Shown in pieces: positions 7,666-18,257 of a stretch of DNA of 64,000 bases. Each line of letters opens with the position of its first letter. Position 1 is the first letter of the stretch. A program made the translations under genes and the position numbers. This DNA comes from Gordonia sediminis (lineage in GTDB: Bacteria; Actinomycetota; Actinomycetes; Mycobacteriales; Mycobacteriaceae): positions 287,647-351,646 of the forward strand of contig RZUM01000008.1 in the NCBI GenBank assembly GCA_004193205.1, read 5' to 3'. The notes under the pieces are model-generated. The model was given only the letters and a program-made list of their open reading frames with translations. It made no database searches and was not told the origin of the DNA.

Positions 7666-10395
7666 GTGAGTCCCGCGAAGAGTTCGACCGCCCCCGCCAC
7701 GAGGTCCTCCGGCACGGCCGGCCGCCCGCGTCTGATGCTTCTCGACGGACATTCGCTCGCTTACCGGGCGTTTTTCGCGTTGCCCGCCGAGAACTTCAAG
7801 ACGGCCACCGGTCAGACCACCAACGCTGTCTACGGCTTCACCTCGATGCTGATCAACCTGCTCCGCGACGAGGAACCCACCCACATCGCCGCCGCCTTCG
7901 ACGTCTCGCGCAAGACGTTTCGCTCCGAGATGTTCCCGGAGTACAAGGCGCAGCGGTCGAAGTCGCCCGACGAGTTCAACGGCCAGGTCGATCTCACCAA
8001 GGAGGTGCTCGAAGCGCTCGGCATCCCCGTCCTGGCGATCGAGGGATACGAGGCCGACGACATCATCGCGACCCTGGCCACCAAGGCCGATGCGGAGGGC
8101 TATCAGGTGCTGGTCGTCACCGGCGACCGGGATTCGCTGCAGCTCGTCAACGATTCGGTGACCGTGCTCTATCCGCGCAAGGGGGTCTCCGACCTGACCC
8201 GGTTCACGCCTGAGGAGGTCGAGAAGAAGTACGGCCTGACCCCGGCGCAATACCCGGATTACGCGGCGCTGCGCGGCGACCCGAGCGACAACCTGCCGGG
8301 CATCCCCGGAGTAGGGGAGAAGACGGCGTCGAAGTGGATCCGCGAATACGGCTCGCTGTCCTCGCTGGTCGACCACGTCGACGAGGTGAAGGGCAAGGTC
8401 GGCGACGCGTTGCGCGCCCACCTGGCGTCGGTGCAAACCAACCGCCGGCTCACCGAGCTGGTCCGCGACATGCAGCTCCCGGCGACCCCCGACGATCTGG
8501 CGATGGTCGGCTGGGACCGTGACCGCATCCACCAGCTTTTCGACGACCTCGAGTTCCGGGTCCTGCGCGACAGGTTGTTTTCGACGTTGAGTTCCGTTGA
8601 GCCCGAGGCGGAATCCGGTTTCGACCTGAACGGCACCGTGCTCGCCCCGGGGCAGGTGCGTGCCTGGCTCGCCGAGCACACCGCGACCGGCCGCAGCGGG
8701 GTGGCGATCACCTCGCCGCACCGCGTCGTCGGCGCCGACGCCACCGGCATCGCGATCGCGGCCGCCGACGACACCGCCGCGTTCGTCGACGTCCCCGGAA
8801 TCGACGCCGACGACGAGCAGGCCCTCGGCGACTGGCTCGCCGACGCCGACCGGCCGAAGGCGTTGCACGAGGCGAAATGGGCCATCCACGGGCTGCGTGC
8901 GCGCGGGTGGTCGTTGGGTGGTGTCACCAGCGACACGTCGCTGGCCGCCTACCTCGTCCGTCCCGGCCAGCGGACCTTCAACCTCGACGACCTCGCGCTG
9001 CGCTACCTGCGCCGTGAGCTCCGCGACGACTCCGCGCCCGAGGGCGGTCAGATGTCGCTGCTCGACGACGACGCCACCGACGCGCGCGCCGCCGAACAGC
9101 AGATGCTCGAGGCCCGCGCCGTCGCCGAACTCGCCGACGTCCTCGACACCGAACTCGACCGCATCGACTCCAAACCGCTCCTGACGGAGATGGAGTTGCC
9201 GCTCACGTTCGTCCTCGCCGAACTCGAGGCCGCCGGCATCGCCGTCGACGTCAACCACTTCGCCGAACTGGAGGCCGATTTCGCCCAGCGCATCCGGACG
9301 GCCGCCGACGCCGCCTACGAGGTGATCGGCGAGCAGATCAACCTCGGTTCGCCGAAGCAGCTGCAGACGGTGCTGTTCGACAAGCTCGACATGCCGAAGA
9401 CCAAGAAGACCAAGACCGGCTACACCACCGATGCCGACGCGCTGCAGAGCCTGTACGAGAAGACCGAACACCCGTTTCTCGCGCACTTGCTCGAACACCG
9501 CGACGCCACCCGGTTGAAGGTGACGGTGGACGGGCTGCTCAAGTCGGTCGCCGACGACGGTCGCGTCCACACCACCTTCAACCAGACCATCGCCGCGACC
9601 GGCCGGCTCTCGTCGACCGAACCGAATCTGCAGAACATCCCGGTGCGCACCCCGGCGGGCCGACAGATCCGGCACGGGTTCGTAGTCGGAGATGGATATG
9701 ACTGTCTGATGACGGTGGACTACAGCCAGATCGAGATGCGCATCATGGCGCATCTGTCGGAGGACGCCGGACTCATCGAGGCGTTCAACACCGGCGAGGA
9801 CCTGCACAACTTCGTCGGGTCGCGGGCCTTCGGTGTTCCGATCGACGAGGTCACCCCGGAGATGCGGCACCGCGTCAAGGCGATGTCCTACGGCCTGGCA
9901 TACGGGCTGAGCGCCTTCGGTCTCGCCGCGCAGCTCAAGATCAGCCGCGACGAGGCCAAGGAACAGATGGAGGCCTACTTCGCGCGGTTCGGGGGCGTCC
10001 GCGACTACCTGCATCACGTCGTCGACGAGGCCCGGCGCAACGAGTACACCGCGACCCTGTTCGGACGCCGGCGGTACCTGCCCGACCTCAACAGCGACAA
10101 CTGGCAGCGGCGGCAGTCCGCCGAGCGGATGGCGCTCAACGCCCCAATCCAGGGCACGGCCGCCGACATCATCAAGGTCGCGATGATCAACGTGCAGAAA
10201 CGTCTTGTCGCAGAACAGTTGCGGTCGCGGATGTTGCTGCAGGTCCACGACGAATTGGTCCTCGAGGTGGCCACCGGTGAGCGTGAGGCCACCGAAGCCG
10301 TGGTGCGGGAGGAGATGGGCAATGCCATCACGCTGTCCGTGCCGCTGGAGGTCTCGGTCGGGTTCGGGCGATCCTGGGACGACGCCGCACACTGA
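7666..10395 (+). CDS. polA: DNA polymerase I
   Basis: This 909-residue enzyme fills gaps and removes RNA primers in repair and lagging-strand synthesis. The 5'-3' exonuclease domain (about residues 20-300) begins LMLLDGHSLAYRAFFALP and includes the helix-hairpin-helix GDPSDNLPGIPGVGEKTA. The central 3'-5' exonuclease region lacks the DxE catalytic motif, as in other actinobacterial Pol I. The polymerase domain has motif A DYSQIEMRIMAH, motif B RVKAMSYGLAYG and motif C QVHDELVLEV. In the O-helix the residue equivalent to E. coli Phe762 is Tyr, a state associated with tolerance of dideoxynucleotides. The GTG start fits a leaderless message. Confidence 0.97.
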   Translation: MSPAKSSTAPATRSSGTAGRPRLMLLDGHSLAYRAFFALPAENFKTATGQTTNAVYGFTSMLINLLRDEEPTHIAAAFDVSRKTFRSEMFPEYKAQRSKSPDEFNGQVDLTKEVLEALGIPVLAIEGYEADDIIATLATKADAEGYQVLVVTGDRDSLQLVNDSVTVLYPRKGVSDLTRFTPEEVEKKYGLTPAQYPDYAALRGDPSDNLPGIPGVGEKTASKWIREYGSLSSLVDHVDEVKGKVGDALRAHLASVQTNRRLTELVRDMQLPATPDDLAMVGWDRDRIHQLFDDLEFRVLRDRLFSTLSSVEPEAESGFDLNGTVLAPGQVRAWLAEHTATGRSGVAITSPHRVVGADATGIAIAAADDTAAFVDVPGIDADDEQALGDWLADADRPKALHEAKWAIHGLRARGWSLGGVTSDTSLAAYLVRPGQRTFNLDDLALRYLRRELRDDSAPEGGQMSLLDDDATDARAAEQQMLEARAVAELADVLDTELDRIDSKPLLTEMELPLTFVLAELEAAGIAVDVNHFAELEADFAQRIRTAADAAYEVIGEQINLGSPKQLQTVLFDKLDMPKTKKTKTGYTTDADALQSLYEKTEHPFLAHLLEHRDATRLKVTVDGLLKSVADDGRVHTTFNQTIAATGRLSSTEPNLQNIPVRTPAGRQIRHGFVVGDGYDCLMTVDYSQIEMRIMAHLSEDAGLIEAFNTGEDLHNFVGSRAFGVPIDEVTPEMRHRVKAMSYGLAYGLSAFGLAAQLKISRDEAKEQMEAYFARFGGVRDYLHHVVDEARRNEYTATLFGRRRYLPDLNSDNWQRRQSAERMALNAPIQGTAADIIKVAMINVQKRLVAEQLRSRMLLQVHDELVLEVATGEREATEAVVREEMGNAITLSVPLEVSVGFGRSWDDAAH

Positions 10396-10547
10396 CACAT
10401 CCCGGACCCGACCCGGTTAATCTCTCGTAACTACCCGGTGGATCGGCTTGCCAGCCAGTAAGTTCGAGACAGCGCGCCGACGAGCAGTGGCAGGCGTGCC
10501 CACGATCATGTGGATTCGTGGTCCGAAGTCGACGGATGGGGTCTGTG

Positions 10548-11459
10548 ATGCGTTATCTGCGATCGTCTCGGCTCGGTGGGCCGCTCCTCGCGCTCATCGC
10601 GGTCCTGGCACTCGCCTTGGCCGGCTGCAGCAACGACGAGTCCGGATCGTCGGGTCCGACCTCCTCGACGGCGAAGGTCGAGGTCGCGAAGGTCGACGAG
10701 ATCGCCGCGCTGCTGCCCCCCGACATCGCACAATCCGGCAAGCTCGTCATCGGCGTGAACGTGCCCTACCAGCCGAACGAATATAAGGATCCGAGCGGCA
10801 AGATCGTCGGCTTCGACGTCGATCTGATGGACGCCGTCACCGGTGTGCTCGGGCTGACCCCTGAATACAGGGAAGCCGACTTCGACAAGATCATTCCCGC
10901 CATCCAGCAGGGCACCTTCAACGTCGGCATGTCGTCGTTCACCGACAACAAGGAGCGCGAGAAGCAGGTCGACTTCGTCACGTACTTCAGCGCCGGTGTC
11001 CAGTGGGCCCAGCAGGCGGGCGGCAGCATCGACCCCAACAACGCCTGCGGCAAGCGGGTCGCGGTGCAGTCGACGACCTACGAGGACACCGACGAGATCC
11101 CGGCCAAGAGCAAGGCCTGCACCGACGCGGGCAAGCCGGCGATCGAGAAGCTCAAGTTCGAGTCGCAGGACGAGGCGACCAACGCGCTCGTCCTCGGCAA
11201 GGTCGACGCCATGTCGGCGGACTCTCCGGTCACGGCATACGCGATCAAGCGGTCCAACGGGGCCCTCGAGCCGGCCGGCCCCATCGCTGATTCGGCACCG
11301 TACGGTTATCCGATCGTCAAGGGCTCCGAGTTGGGGCCGGCACTGCAGAAGGCCGTGCAGTACCTGATCGACAATGGTCAGTACAAGCAGATCGCCGAGA
11401 ACTGGGGTGTCGAGGCCGGCGTCATCCCGACCTCGGTGATCAATGGCGCGGTCAGCTGA
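10548..11459 (+). CDS. Polar amino acid ABC transporter substrate-binding lipoprotein
   Basis: This 303-residue SBP_bac_3 family protein probably binds glutamate, glutamine or a basic amino acid. A lipoprotein signal (hydrophobic LLALIAVLALALAGC) places the lipidated cysteine near residue 27. The mature part starts with a Ser/Thr linker and contains the family signature GKIVGFDVDLMDAV. The start ATG 10548 follows GGATGGGG; an in-frame ATG at 10536 and an adjacent GTG are less likely. It heads a three-gene operon with the permease and ATPase. The binding pocket alone does not allow me to name the ligand. Confidence 0.88.
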   Translation: MRYLRSSRLGGPLLALIAVLALALAGCSNDESGSSGPTSSTAKVEVAKVDEIAALLPPDIAQSGKLVIGVNVPYQPNEYKDPSGKIVGFDVDLMDAVTGVLGLTPEYREADFDKIIPAIQQGTFNVGMSSFTDNKEREKQVDFVTYFSAGVQWAQQAGGSIDPNNACGKRVAVQSTTYEDTDEIPAKSKACTDAGKPAIEKLKFESQDEATNALVLGKVDAMSADSPVTAYAIKRSNGALEPAGPIADSAPYGYPIVKGSELGPALQKAVQYLIDNGQYKQIAENWGVEAGVIPTSVINGAVS

Positions 11460-11467
11460 GGCGAGAC

Positions 11468-12416
11468 GTGACGGCACCCTCAACCGGACCCATCGGCCTC
11501 GACCCCGACGAACCCGCCCCCATCAAGGCGGTTCCGCTCCGGCATCCGGGGCAGTGGATCTCGGCAGCCATCGTCCTGATCCTCGTCGCCCTGTTCATCT
11601 ACGGTGCAGCCACCAACCCCGCCTACGCGTGGGACACCTATGCGCAGTACCTGTTCGACACCCGGATTCTCTCCGGTGTCTCGTACACGCTGGCGCTCAC
11701 CGTGCTCTCGATGCTCATCGCGATCGTGCTCGGCATCGTGCTGGCGGTGATGCGGCTGTCTAACAACCGGGTGCTGCGCTACACCGCGTGGGTCTACCTG
11801 TGGATCTTCCGCGGCACACCGGTGTACGTGCAGCTGGTGTTCTGGGGACTGTTCCCGTCGATCTACAAGCAGATCGACCTGGGCATCCCGTTCGTCGTGC
11901 AGTTCGCTCATTTCAACATCCAGGCATGGAACGCGGCGTTTCTGTTCGCGATGATCGGACTGGCCCTCAACGAGGCTGCGTACATGGCCGAGATCGTGCG
12001 TGCGGGTGTGTCGTCGGTGGGTGAGGGACAGACCGAGGCCTCTGTCGCGCTGGGCATGTCGTGGTGGCAGACGATGCGACGCACCGTGCTGCCGCAGGCG
12101 ATGCGCGTGATCATCCCGCCTACGGGCAACGAGATCATCAGCATGCTCAAGACGACCAGCCTGGTGGTCGCCGTGCCGTTCAGCCTCGAACTCTATGGTC
12201 GTGCCCGCGACATCTCGGGCGTCAACTTCCAACCGATCCCGCTGCTGATCGTCGCGTCGACCTGGTATCTCATCGTGACGAGCGTGCTCATGGTCGGCCA
12301 GTACTACCTCGAGCGGTACTACTCGAAAGGTGCGAGTCGGCAGTTGACCGCCCGTCAGTTGAAGGCGCAGGCCGCGGCAAAGGAAGCAGAGTCCACGATC
12401 ATCGAGGGGGAGAGCG

Positions 12417-12430
<14 letters not shown>
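11468..12430 (+). CDS. Polar amino acid ABC transporter permease (HisM/GlnP type)
   Basis: This 320-residue inner-membrane permease has an N-terminal cytoplasmic stretch of about 35 residues, several membrane segments and the EAA loop as [20 protein letters not shown], which contacts the ATPase. It begins at a GTG 8 nt after the binding-protein stop, with GAGG-like sequence upstream, and its last 14 nt overlap the ATPase gene. Only one permease gene is present, so it probably acts as a homodimer, as in single-permease members of the family. Confidence 0.88.
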
Positions 12431-13190
<760 letters not shown>

Positions 13191-13215
13191 ACCCGCGTCC
13201 GATTCCGATCGGCCG

Positions 13216-14064
13216 TCACGGTTTGTGGCAGCAGAAGATGGCGGTGCCCGGGAAGAACTCGCCGCGCAGGGGACTCCATTGTCCCCAGATCTGGTCGAAA
13301 CCCTCGGGCCATTCCGGTTCGATGATGTCGTCGAGGATCAGTCCCGCCGAACGGATCTCCCGGACACGGTCGCCGATCGTGCGGTGATGCTCGACGTAGG
13401 TCACGTCACCGTCGTCGTCGATCTCGGTGTACGGGGTCCGATTGAAATACGGGATGCGGACGACGAGTCCCTCGGGCCCTGGGTCGTCGAGGAACATCCA
13501 TCGCATGGGGTGATTGACCGCGAAGACCCAACGGCCACCCGGCCGCAGCACCCGTGCCGCCTCGGCCATCACCCCGGCCGAATCGGCGACAAAGGGCACC
13601 GCGCCGAACGCCGAGCACACCGCGTCGAAGGACTCGTCGGCGAACGGCAAGGATTCTGCGGTGGCCTGCACGAGCGGGGTCGGTGTGTCGTCGTCGGCCA
13701 TCGCGGCGAGTCCGATGCCGAGCATGCGCCGCGACAGGTCGACGCCGACGGCCCGCGCACCGTGGGCGGTGAGCCAGCGCGCGCAGGGCGCTGAGCCGCA
13801 GCCGATCTCGAGGACGTCGCAGTCCTCGATGTCGCCGAGTAGCCGCGCCTCCTCCTCCCGCACCCGCTCGGGGCACCACACGAAATCGCCGCCGGCCACG
13901 TAGGTGCCGAGGAACTCGCCGTGCTCGGCGTGATAGTTGTCCGCGTCGTGGTCCCACCACCACCGGTTGGCCCGCTCGCTCGTCGCGGAATCGGCGTCGG
14001 GAAGCAGGCGCGGGGACCGCACCTGCGCTACCTCGGGGCCGGACTCGTCCTCACTGATCGCCAC
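13216..14064 (-). CDS. Class I SAM-dependent methyltransferase
   Basis: This 282-residue protein has a Rossmann methyltransferase core with motif I DVLEIGCGSAPCARWL, an acidic ribose-binding residue in VGVDLS, and the post-motif FDAVCSAFGAVPF, resembling UbiE/Methyltransf_11 enzymes. The N-terminus contains WWWDHDADNYHAEHGEFLG, a pattern recurrent in uncharacterised actinobacterial methyltransferases. The longer frame to 14310 is rejected. GTG 14064 lies 6 nt after the minus-strand -10 TATCAT and gives a leaderless message. The gene is divergent from the SARP-like regulator with only 21 nt between start codons. The substrate is unknown. Confidence 0.82.
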   Translation of the reverse strand: MAISEDESGPEVAQVRSPRLLPDADSATSERANRWWWDHDADNYHAEHGEFLGTYVAGGDFVWCPERVREEEARLLGDIEDCDVLEIGCGSAPCARWLTAHGARAVGVDLSRRMLGIGLAAMADDDTPTPLVQATAESLPFADESFDAVCSAFGAVPFVADSAGVMAEAARVLRPGGRWVFAVNHPMRWMFLDDPGPEGLVVRIPYFNRTPYTEIDDDGDVTYVEHHRTIGDRVREIRSAGLILDDIIEPEWPEGFDQIWGQWSPLRGEFFPGTAIFCCHKP

Positions 14065-14070
14065 CCTGCG

Positions 14071-14080
14071 ATGATAGAAT
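14071..14080. promoter_or_regulatory. Overlapping divergent -10 boxes
   Basis: The ten bases ATGATAGAAT contain TAGAAT (14075-14080, plus strand, 5 nt before GTG 14086) and, on the minus strand, TATCAT (14076-14071, 6 nt before GTG 14064). The boxes share two base pairs, so the two promoters should exclude one another. Confidence 0.5.
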
Positions 14081-14085
14081 GCCGC

Positions 14086-17082
14086 GTGGTCAGCCTTCTG
14101 CTTCTGGGCCCGGTCGACGTACCCGGGCGAACAGGTGGTGATCTCGGCCAGTTCGGCAGCCCGCGACTCCGATGTCTGCTCGCGGCCCTCGCATCCCGCG
14201 CCAATACGGTGGCCGACGTCGACTGGCTCGCCGACATCCTGTGGCCCGATCATCCACCCGCCGCACCCGATGCCGCACTGCAGAACCTCATCTTCCGTCT
14301 GCGCGGACAACTCCGCGACCGCGGCGTGGAAGATGCGCTGCGTGTGGTCACCGCTGCACCGGGCTATTCACTCGTGGTCGACCGGTCGGAAGTGGACTCG
14401 CTGCTGTTCACCGACCGCTGCCGCGAGGTCGAGGCGCTCGTCGCGACGGACCCGGCGACTGCGGTCGAGACCTTCGATTCAGCCGAATCTCTCTGGCAGG
14501 GAAAGGCATACGGCGAGTTCTCGGACCGGCCGTGGGTGCGATCGGAGGTGGAGGCGCTCGGCCAGATGCGCGTACATGCCGCCGAGGTCGCCGCCGAGGC
14601 CCTACTGCGCATCGGGCATGCCGCCGAGGCAGCCGCGCGCCTGGCGGCCATCGCCGACGAACACCCGTACCGCGAGAGCCTGCACCTGCTGCGCATGCAG
14701 GCCCTGTGGCGAGCCGACCGGGCCGCAGACGCACTCGAGGTCTACCGCACACTGCGGCAACGACTCTCGGTCGACCTCGGCACCGAACCGGCGCAGCGGG
14801 TCCAGGATCTCCACACGAGAATCCTCACCGGGGCGCCGCCGCCGACGGTGACTCCGTCGATACCGACACCGTCAGCATCCGGAGCGACGGCCGAGGAAGC
14901 GACGGGATCGATCATCGGACGAACCGACGATTTGGCCGAACTCGAACAACGCCTTGGTGATTCCGGGATGGTGACCGTGGTCGGACCAGGAGGTGTGGGA
15001 AAGACCGCGCTGGTGCGGCGGTTTGTCCGGGATCGCAACGACGTCTGGTTCACCGAACTGTCCGCGGTCTCGACCTCCGACGCGGTGGTGCACAGCGTGG
15101 TGTCCGCGACCGGGGTAACGGTGCGGCGCGATCTGGATGTCCTCGATGCCCTGACCGAATCTCTCGTACCCCGAACGGGTTTGCTGGTTCTCGACAACTG
15201 CGAGCACGTCGCGGACACGGCCGCCGAACTCGCGCGGACGCTGCGCGATCGCTGCCGGGGCGTCACGATCCTCGCGACATCACGTGTGGCACTGGGTATT
15301 GACGGCGAACAGGTGGCGGTCCTCGAACCGCTGGACACCCCATCACCCGGGTCGTCAGCGGCCTCGATCGCGGAATCTCCGTCGGTCCAACTGTTCTGCG
15401 CCCGCGCCCACGCCCGCGACCGGCGATTCGCGCTGAGCGACGACAACGCGTCTGCTGTCGCCGAGATCTGTCGTCGGCTCGACGGGCTGCCCCTCGGCCT
15501 GGAACTCGCGGCGACCAAGGCTCGGGCGATCCCGCCCGAGGTGCTGGTGCAACGACTACAGTGGCGGTTCCGAATCCTGCGCGGCGCCCGCGCCACAGCG
15601 CCCCGGCACCGAAGCCTGCATGCGCTCGTCGACTGGTCCTACGGCCTTCTCAGCGAAGCCGGCCGGACGCTGTTCGACACCCTCGCCGTGTTTCCGTCGC
15701 GCTTCGACCTCGACGACGCCGAGGAATTGGCCCAGTCGACCGGGGCCCTGGCGCGACCCGATGTCGCCGACGCGGTCGCCGAACTCGTCGACACGTCGAT
15801 GCTGACGGTCGAATCCGGCGGCTATCGCATGCTGGAGACCCTGCGCGCGTTCGGGATTCGACAGCTCGAGGACAGCGAGCGCCTCGAGGAGGTGCGTGCC
15901 GAGCACGCGGCGTGGGTGGCGGACTGGCTGGCGCCGCTCGGGCGCGATCTGTTCGGTCCGGGACATGTCGCCGCGGCAGCCCGGGTGACCACGCGTCTCG
16001 ACGACATCCGCGCCGCGATCGAATGTGTTGCGGACCGGGATCCGCAGATGGCGAGCAGACTTCTCGAAGGGGTGATCCCCTACCTCGAGCTCACCATGAG
16101 TACGGAGGTGACCGGGTGGGCTCGCCGGGTGATCGCGAGGCTGCCCTCGCCCGATGTGCACTGCGACGGCGCGGCGGCCTGGGCGGTCGCCGCGAGTGGC
16201 GCACGGTTCGACGGCGACCTGTCCGCCGCGGAGCGACATGCCCGCAGAGGGCTCGCATCGCAGCCGGCACCCGCCCTCGAGGCGTTTCTGCTGATGATGC
16301 TCGAGGAGGTCGCGCTGTTTCAGGGTGACGCCGACACCGCTCTGCTGCGCGCGCACGCCGTCCGGGACGCCGCCGTGGCCGCGCAGATGTCGGGTGTCGC
16401 CCACATGGCCGCCGCGACCACGGTGCTCGTCCGCGTCTATCAGGGACAAGCGTCCGGAGATGGCGGGTGCTCCGGTGACCAGTGCACCGTCGCGATCGAA
16501 CTCGCGGCGACGTGCGATTCGTCGGGTGAGGACGTCGTCGCGGCATGGTGTCGCTACGTGGCCGGCGAGTGCATCCTGGACTCCGATCCGGCCCGTGCGG
16601 CGACGCTGCTCGACGCGTCGATCGCCGAGGCGAGGCGCAACGGCGACCGATATCTGCTCGGCGTCGCGATGGTGTCACGCGCCTCCATCGAGGCACGGCA
16701 CGGCAGCCCGGAGACGGCGGCGGAGCTGTTCGTCGACGTCGTGGCTCACTGGCGCGACGCGGGCAACTGGACCCACCAGTGGGTCTCGTTGCGGACGGTC
16801 GCCGACATCTTGGCGCGCCTCGACCGGCTCGAGCCGGCGGCGTTGCTGCTCGGGGCGATCCGGCAGACCGGTGAAGTGCGTGGCGCCGACGTCTTCGGTG
16901 AGGACGCCGATCGACTCGATCACCTCGACGAGCTCTTGCGGGCCCGTCTCGGTGATCGAGTCGTCGACGAATTGACCAGGCAAGGAGCATCATTCGCCCC
17001 GACCGACGTCGCGTCGTACGCGGTGAATGCGCTGCAGGCCGTACCCGTCCACCCGACGGGTCAGTCGGCGCCGAGTTCGTAG
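14086..17082 (+). CDS. AfsR/SARP-type regulator with BTAD, NB-ARC-like ATPase and TPR-like region
   Basis: This 998-residue regulator follows the AfsR plan. An OmpR-like winged helix (about residues 1-95) precedes a bacterial transcriptional activation domain (about 100-240), with NLIFRLRGQLRD and the TPR-like arrays rich in Ala and Arg. A signalling ATPase follows, with Walker A GPGGVGKTALV near residue 300 and Walker B GLLVLDNCEHV. The remaining 400 residues are helical repeats. Such proteins integrate signals and activate secondary metabolite or accessory genes. The GTG start has no ribosome site and sits 5 nt after TAGAAT. Its last 22 nt overlap the convergent methyltransferase gene. The target genes are unknown; the flanking methyltransferases are the obvious candidates. 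Confidence 0.85.
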   Translation: MVSLLLLGPVDVPGRTGGDLGQFGSPRLRCLLAALASRANTVADVDWLADILWPDHPPAAPDAALQNLIFRLRGQLRDRGVEDALRVVTAAPGYSLVVDRSEVDSLLFTDRCREVEALVATDPATAVETFDSAESLWQGKAYGEFSDRPWVRSEVEALGQMRVHAAEVAAEALLRIGHAAEAAARLAAIADEHPYRESLHLLRMQALWRADRAADALEVYRTLRQRLSVDLGTEPAQRVQDLHTRILTGAPPPTVTPSIPTPSASGATAEEATGSIIGRTDDLAELEQRLGDSGMVTVVGPGGVGKTALVRRFVRDRNDVWFTELSAVSTSDAVVHSVVSATGVTVRRDLDVLDALTESLVPRTGLLVLDNCEHVADTAAELARTLRDRCRGVTILATSRVALGIDGEQVAVLEPLDTPSPGSSAASIAESPSVQLFCARAHARDRRFALSDDNASAVAEICRRLDGLPLGLELAATKARAIPPEVLVQRLQWRFRILRGARATAPRHRSLHALVDWSYGLLSEAGRTLFDTLAVFPSRFDLDDAEELAQSTGALARPDVADAVAELVDTSMLTVESGGYRMLETLRAFGIRQLEDSERLEEVRAEHAAWVADWLAPLGRDLFGPGHVAAAARVTTRLDDIRAAIECVADRDPQMASRLLEGVIPYLELTMSTEVTGWARRVIARLPSPDVHCDGAAAWAVAASGARFDGDLSAAERHARRGLASQPAPALEAFLLMMLEEVALFQGDADTALLRAHAVRDAAVAAQMSGVAHMAAATTVLVRVYQGQASGDGGCSGDQCTVAIELAATCDSSGEDVVAAWCRYVAGECILDSDPARAATLLDASIAEARRNGDRYLLGVAMVSRASIEARHGSPETAAELFVDVVAHWRDAGNWTHQWVSLRTVADILARLDRLEPAALLLGAIRQTGEVRGADVFGEDADRLDHLDELLRARLGDRVVDELTRQGASFAPTDVASYAVNALQAVPVHPTGQSAPSS

Positions 17083-18158
17083 AACCGGAAGAACCCGAAG
17101 TCCTCGATCGGGAGGACATCCACACGCGTGAATCCGGCCTGTTCGGCATAGGACCGCAGAACCGACGGTCGCATGACGGTCCCGGTTGCTGCCGACGGTG
17201 GCGAACTCATCGAGTCGGGGAGGCACACGAACAGAGAGAAACCGTACATGATCTTGTCGAGATCGTCGGCGGGACCGGCGAACTCGTCGGACACCGCCTC
17301 GTCCATGATGACCATCGTCCCGCCGGGTGCGAGCGACGTGCGGGCGGCGGTCAACACGTCCACGGGACGTGGCATGTCATGGATGCACTCGAAGGCGAAG
17401 ACGACGTCGAACGGTCCCCGGGTTGCCGCCTCGTCGCCGTCGGCGCGCAAGAACTCGACGCGGTCGGTGACCCCGGCGGCGTCTGCCGCCCGCCGCGCCA
17501 TCTGCACCGATTCGTCGTCCACATCAAACCCGACGAGAGTGGCCTCGGGATACGCGCGTGCCAGCGCGATCGTCGAATAGCCGCCGCCGAAGCCGACGTC
17601 GGCGATGCGAGCGCCGGGCCGCGACAGCCGGGTGTGGAGATGGTCGATCCGGGCGATGGCCGGTGCGAGTTGCTGCTCGAACCACGGGCGGTTGAGGGCG
17701 GCCTGGGTCTCACGGGCGTCGGCGCCGAACTCCGCCCAGCTGACCCCGCCGCCGTGCCGGTAGGCGTCGAGCAGTTTCGACAGATGCGGTCCGACCGCGG
17801 CGAACATGCGGGGCAGCGGGCCGAGATAGGCGAGGCTGTTCGTGTCGGTGAGGACCTCGGCGACCGCGGGAGAGATGGAGAAGCGGACGGGATCGGTGGT
17901 GAGGTCGGCGTCCAGGATGCCGTAGGCGGCCTGCTGCTCGAGCCACTCCCGCGCATACCGCGGGTGAGTGTCGGTGCGGCGGGCGAGCTCGTCGGCGGTC
18001 TGCGGGCCGTGATCGACGAGGCACTGGTACCAGCCGAGTCGGTCGCCGAGGTACATGCTGAGCAGTTCGGTGGTGGCCAACGCGGACGTGAATACCCGTT
18101 CGGCGAAGGCGTCGGTGGTTGTTTCGGTCGGTGCTGTTGCGGTTGCTTGTGCGTTCAT
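17061..18158 (-). CDS. SAM-dependent methyltransferase with N-terminal winged-helix domain
   Basis: This protein has 365 residues. Residues 20-100 look like the winged-helix dimerisation domain of O-methyltransferase relatives (LGDRLGWYQCLVDHGPQTADEL then RYAREWLEQQAAYGIL). The catalytic domain has motif I RIADVGFGGGYSTIALA, acidic residue in LVGFDVDD, and FDVVFAFECIHDM. It is close to Methyltransf_25-containing regulators of small-molecule metabolism. ATG 18158 is chosen over an upstream GTG frame because the sequence MNAQATATAPTETTTDAF is a plausible N-terminus. It ends inside the SARP-like gene by 22 nt (convergent). The substrate is unknown. Confidence 0.82.
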   Translation of the reverse strand: MNAQATATAPTETTTDAFAERVFTSALATTELLSMYLGDRLGWYQCLVDHGPQTADELARRTDTHPRYAREWLEQQAAYGILDADLTTDPVRFSISPAVAEVLTDTNSLAYLGPLPRMFAAVGPHLSKLLDAYRHGGGVSWAEFGADARETQAALNRPWFEQQLAPAIARIDHLHTRLSRPGARIADVGFGGGYSTIALARAYPEATLVGFDVDDESVQMARRAADAAGVTDRVEFLRADGDEAATRGPFDVVFAFECIHDMPRPVDVLTAARTSLAPGGTMVIMDEAVSDEFAGPADDLDKIMYGFSLFVCLPDSMSSPPSAATGTVMRPSVLRSYAEQAGFTRVDVLPIEDFGFFRFYELGAD

Positions 18159-18257
18159 GTCACCAACCGTGCCGCGCGGTGCTCTCAACTCACTCTCACG
18201 GCGGTCTCAGCGCCGGTCTCGGCGTTTCTCTCAAGCGCCGACCTCCGCACCCGGGTT

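Noticed and set aside
7513-10398. 961-codon frame antisense to polA
   Set aside because: It mirrors polA, which has full family motifs. Long antisense frames are usual in high-GC DNA, and this one shows no recognisable domain.
13921-14085. N-terminal extension of the SARP-like regulator
   Set aside because: It is antisense to the methyltransferase coding region, and the winged-helix domain begins directly after GTG 14086.
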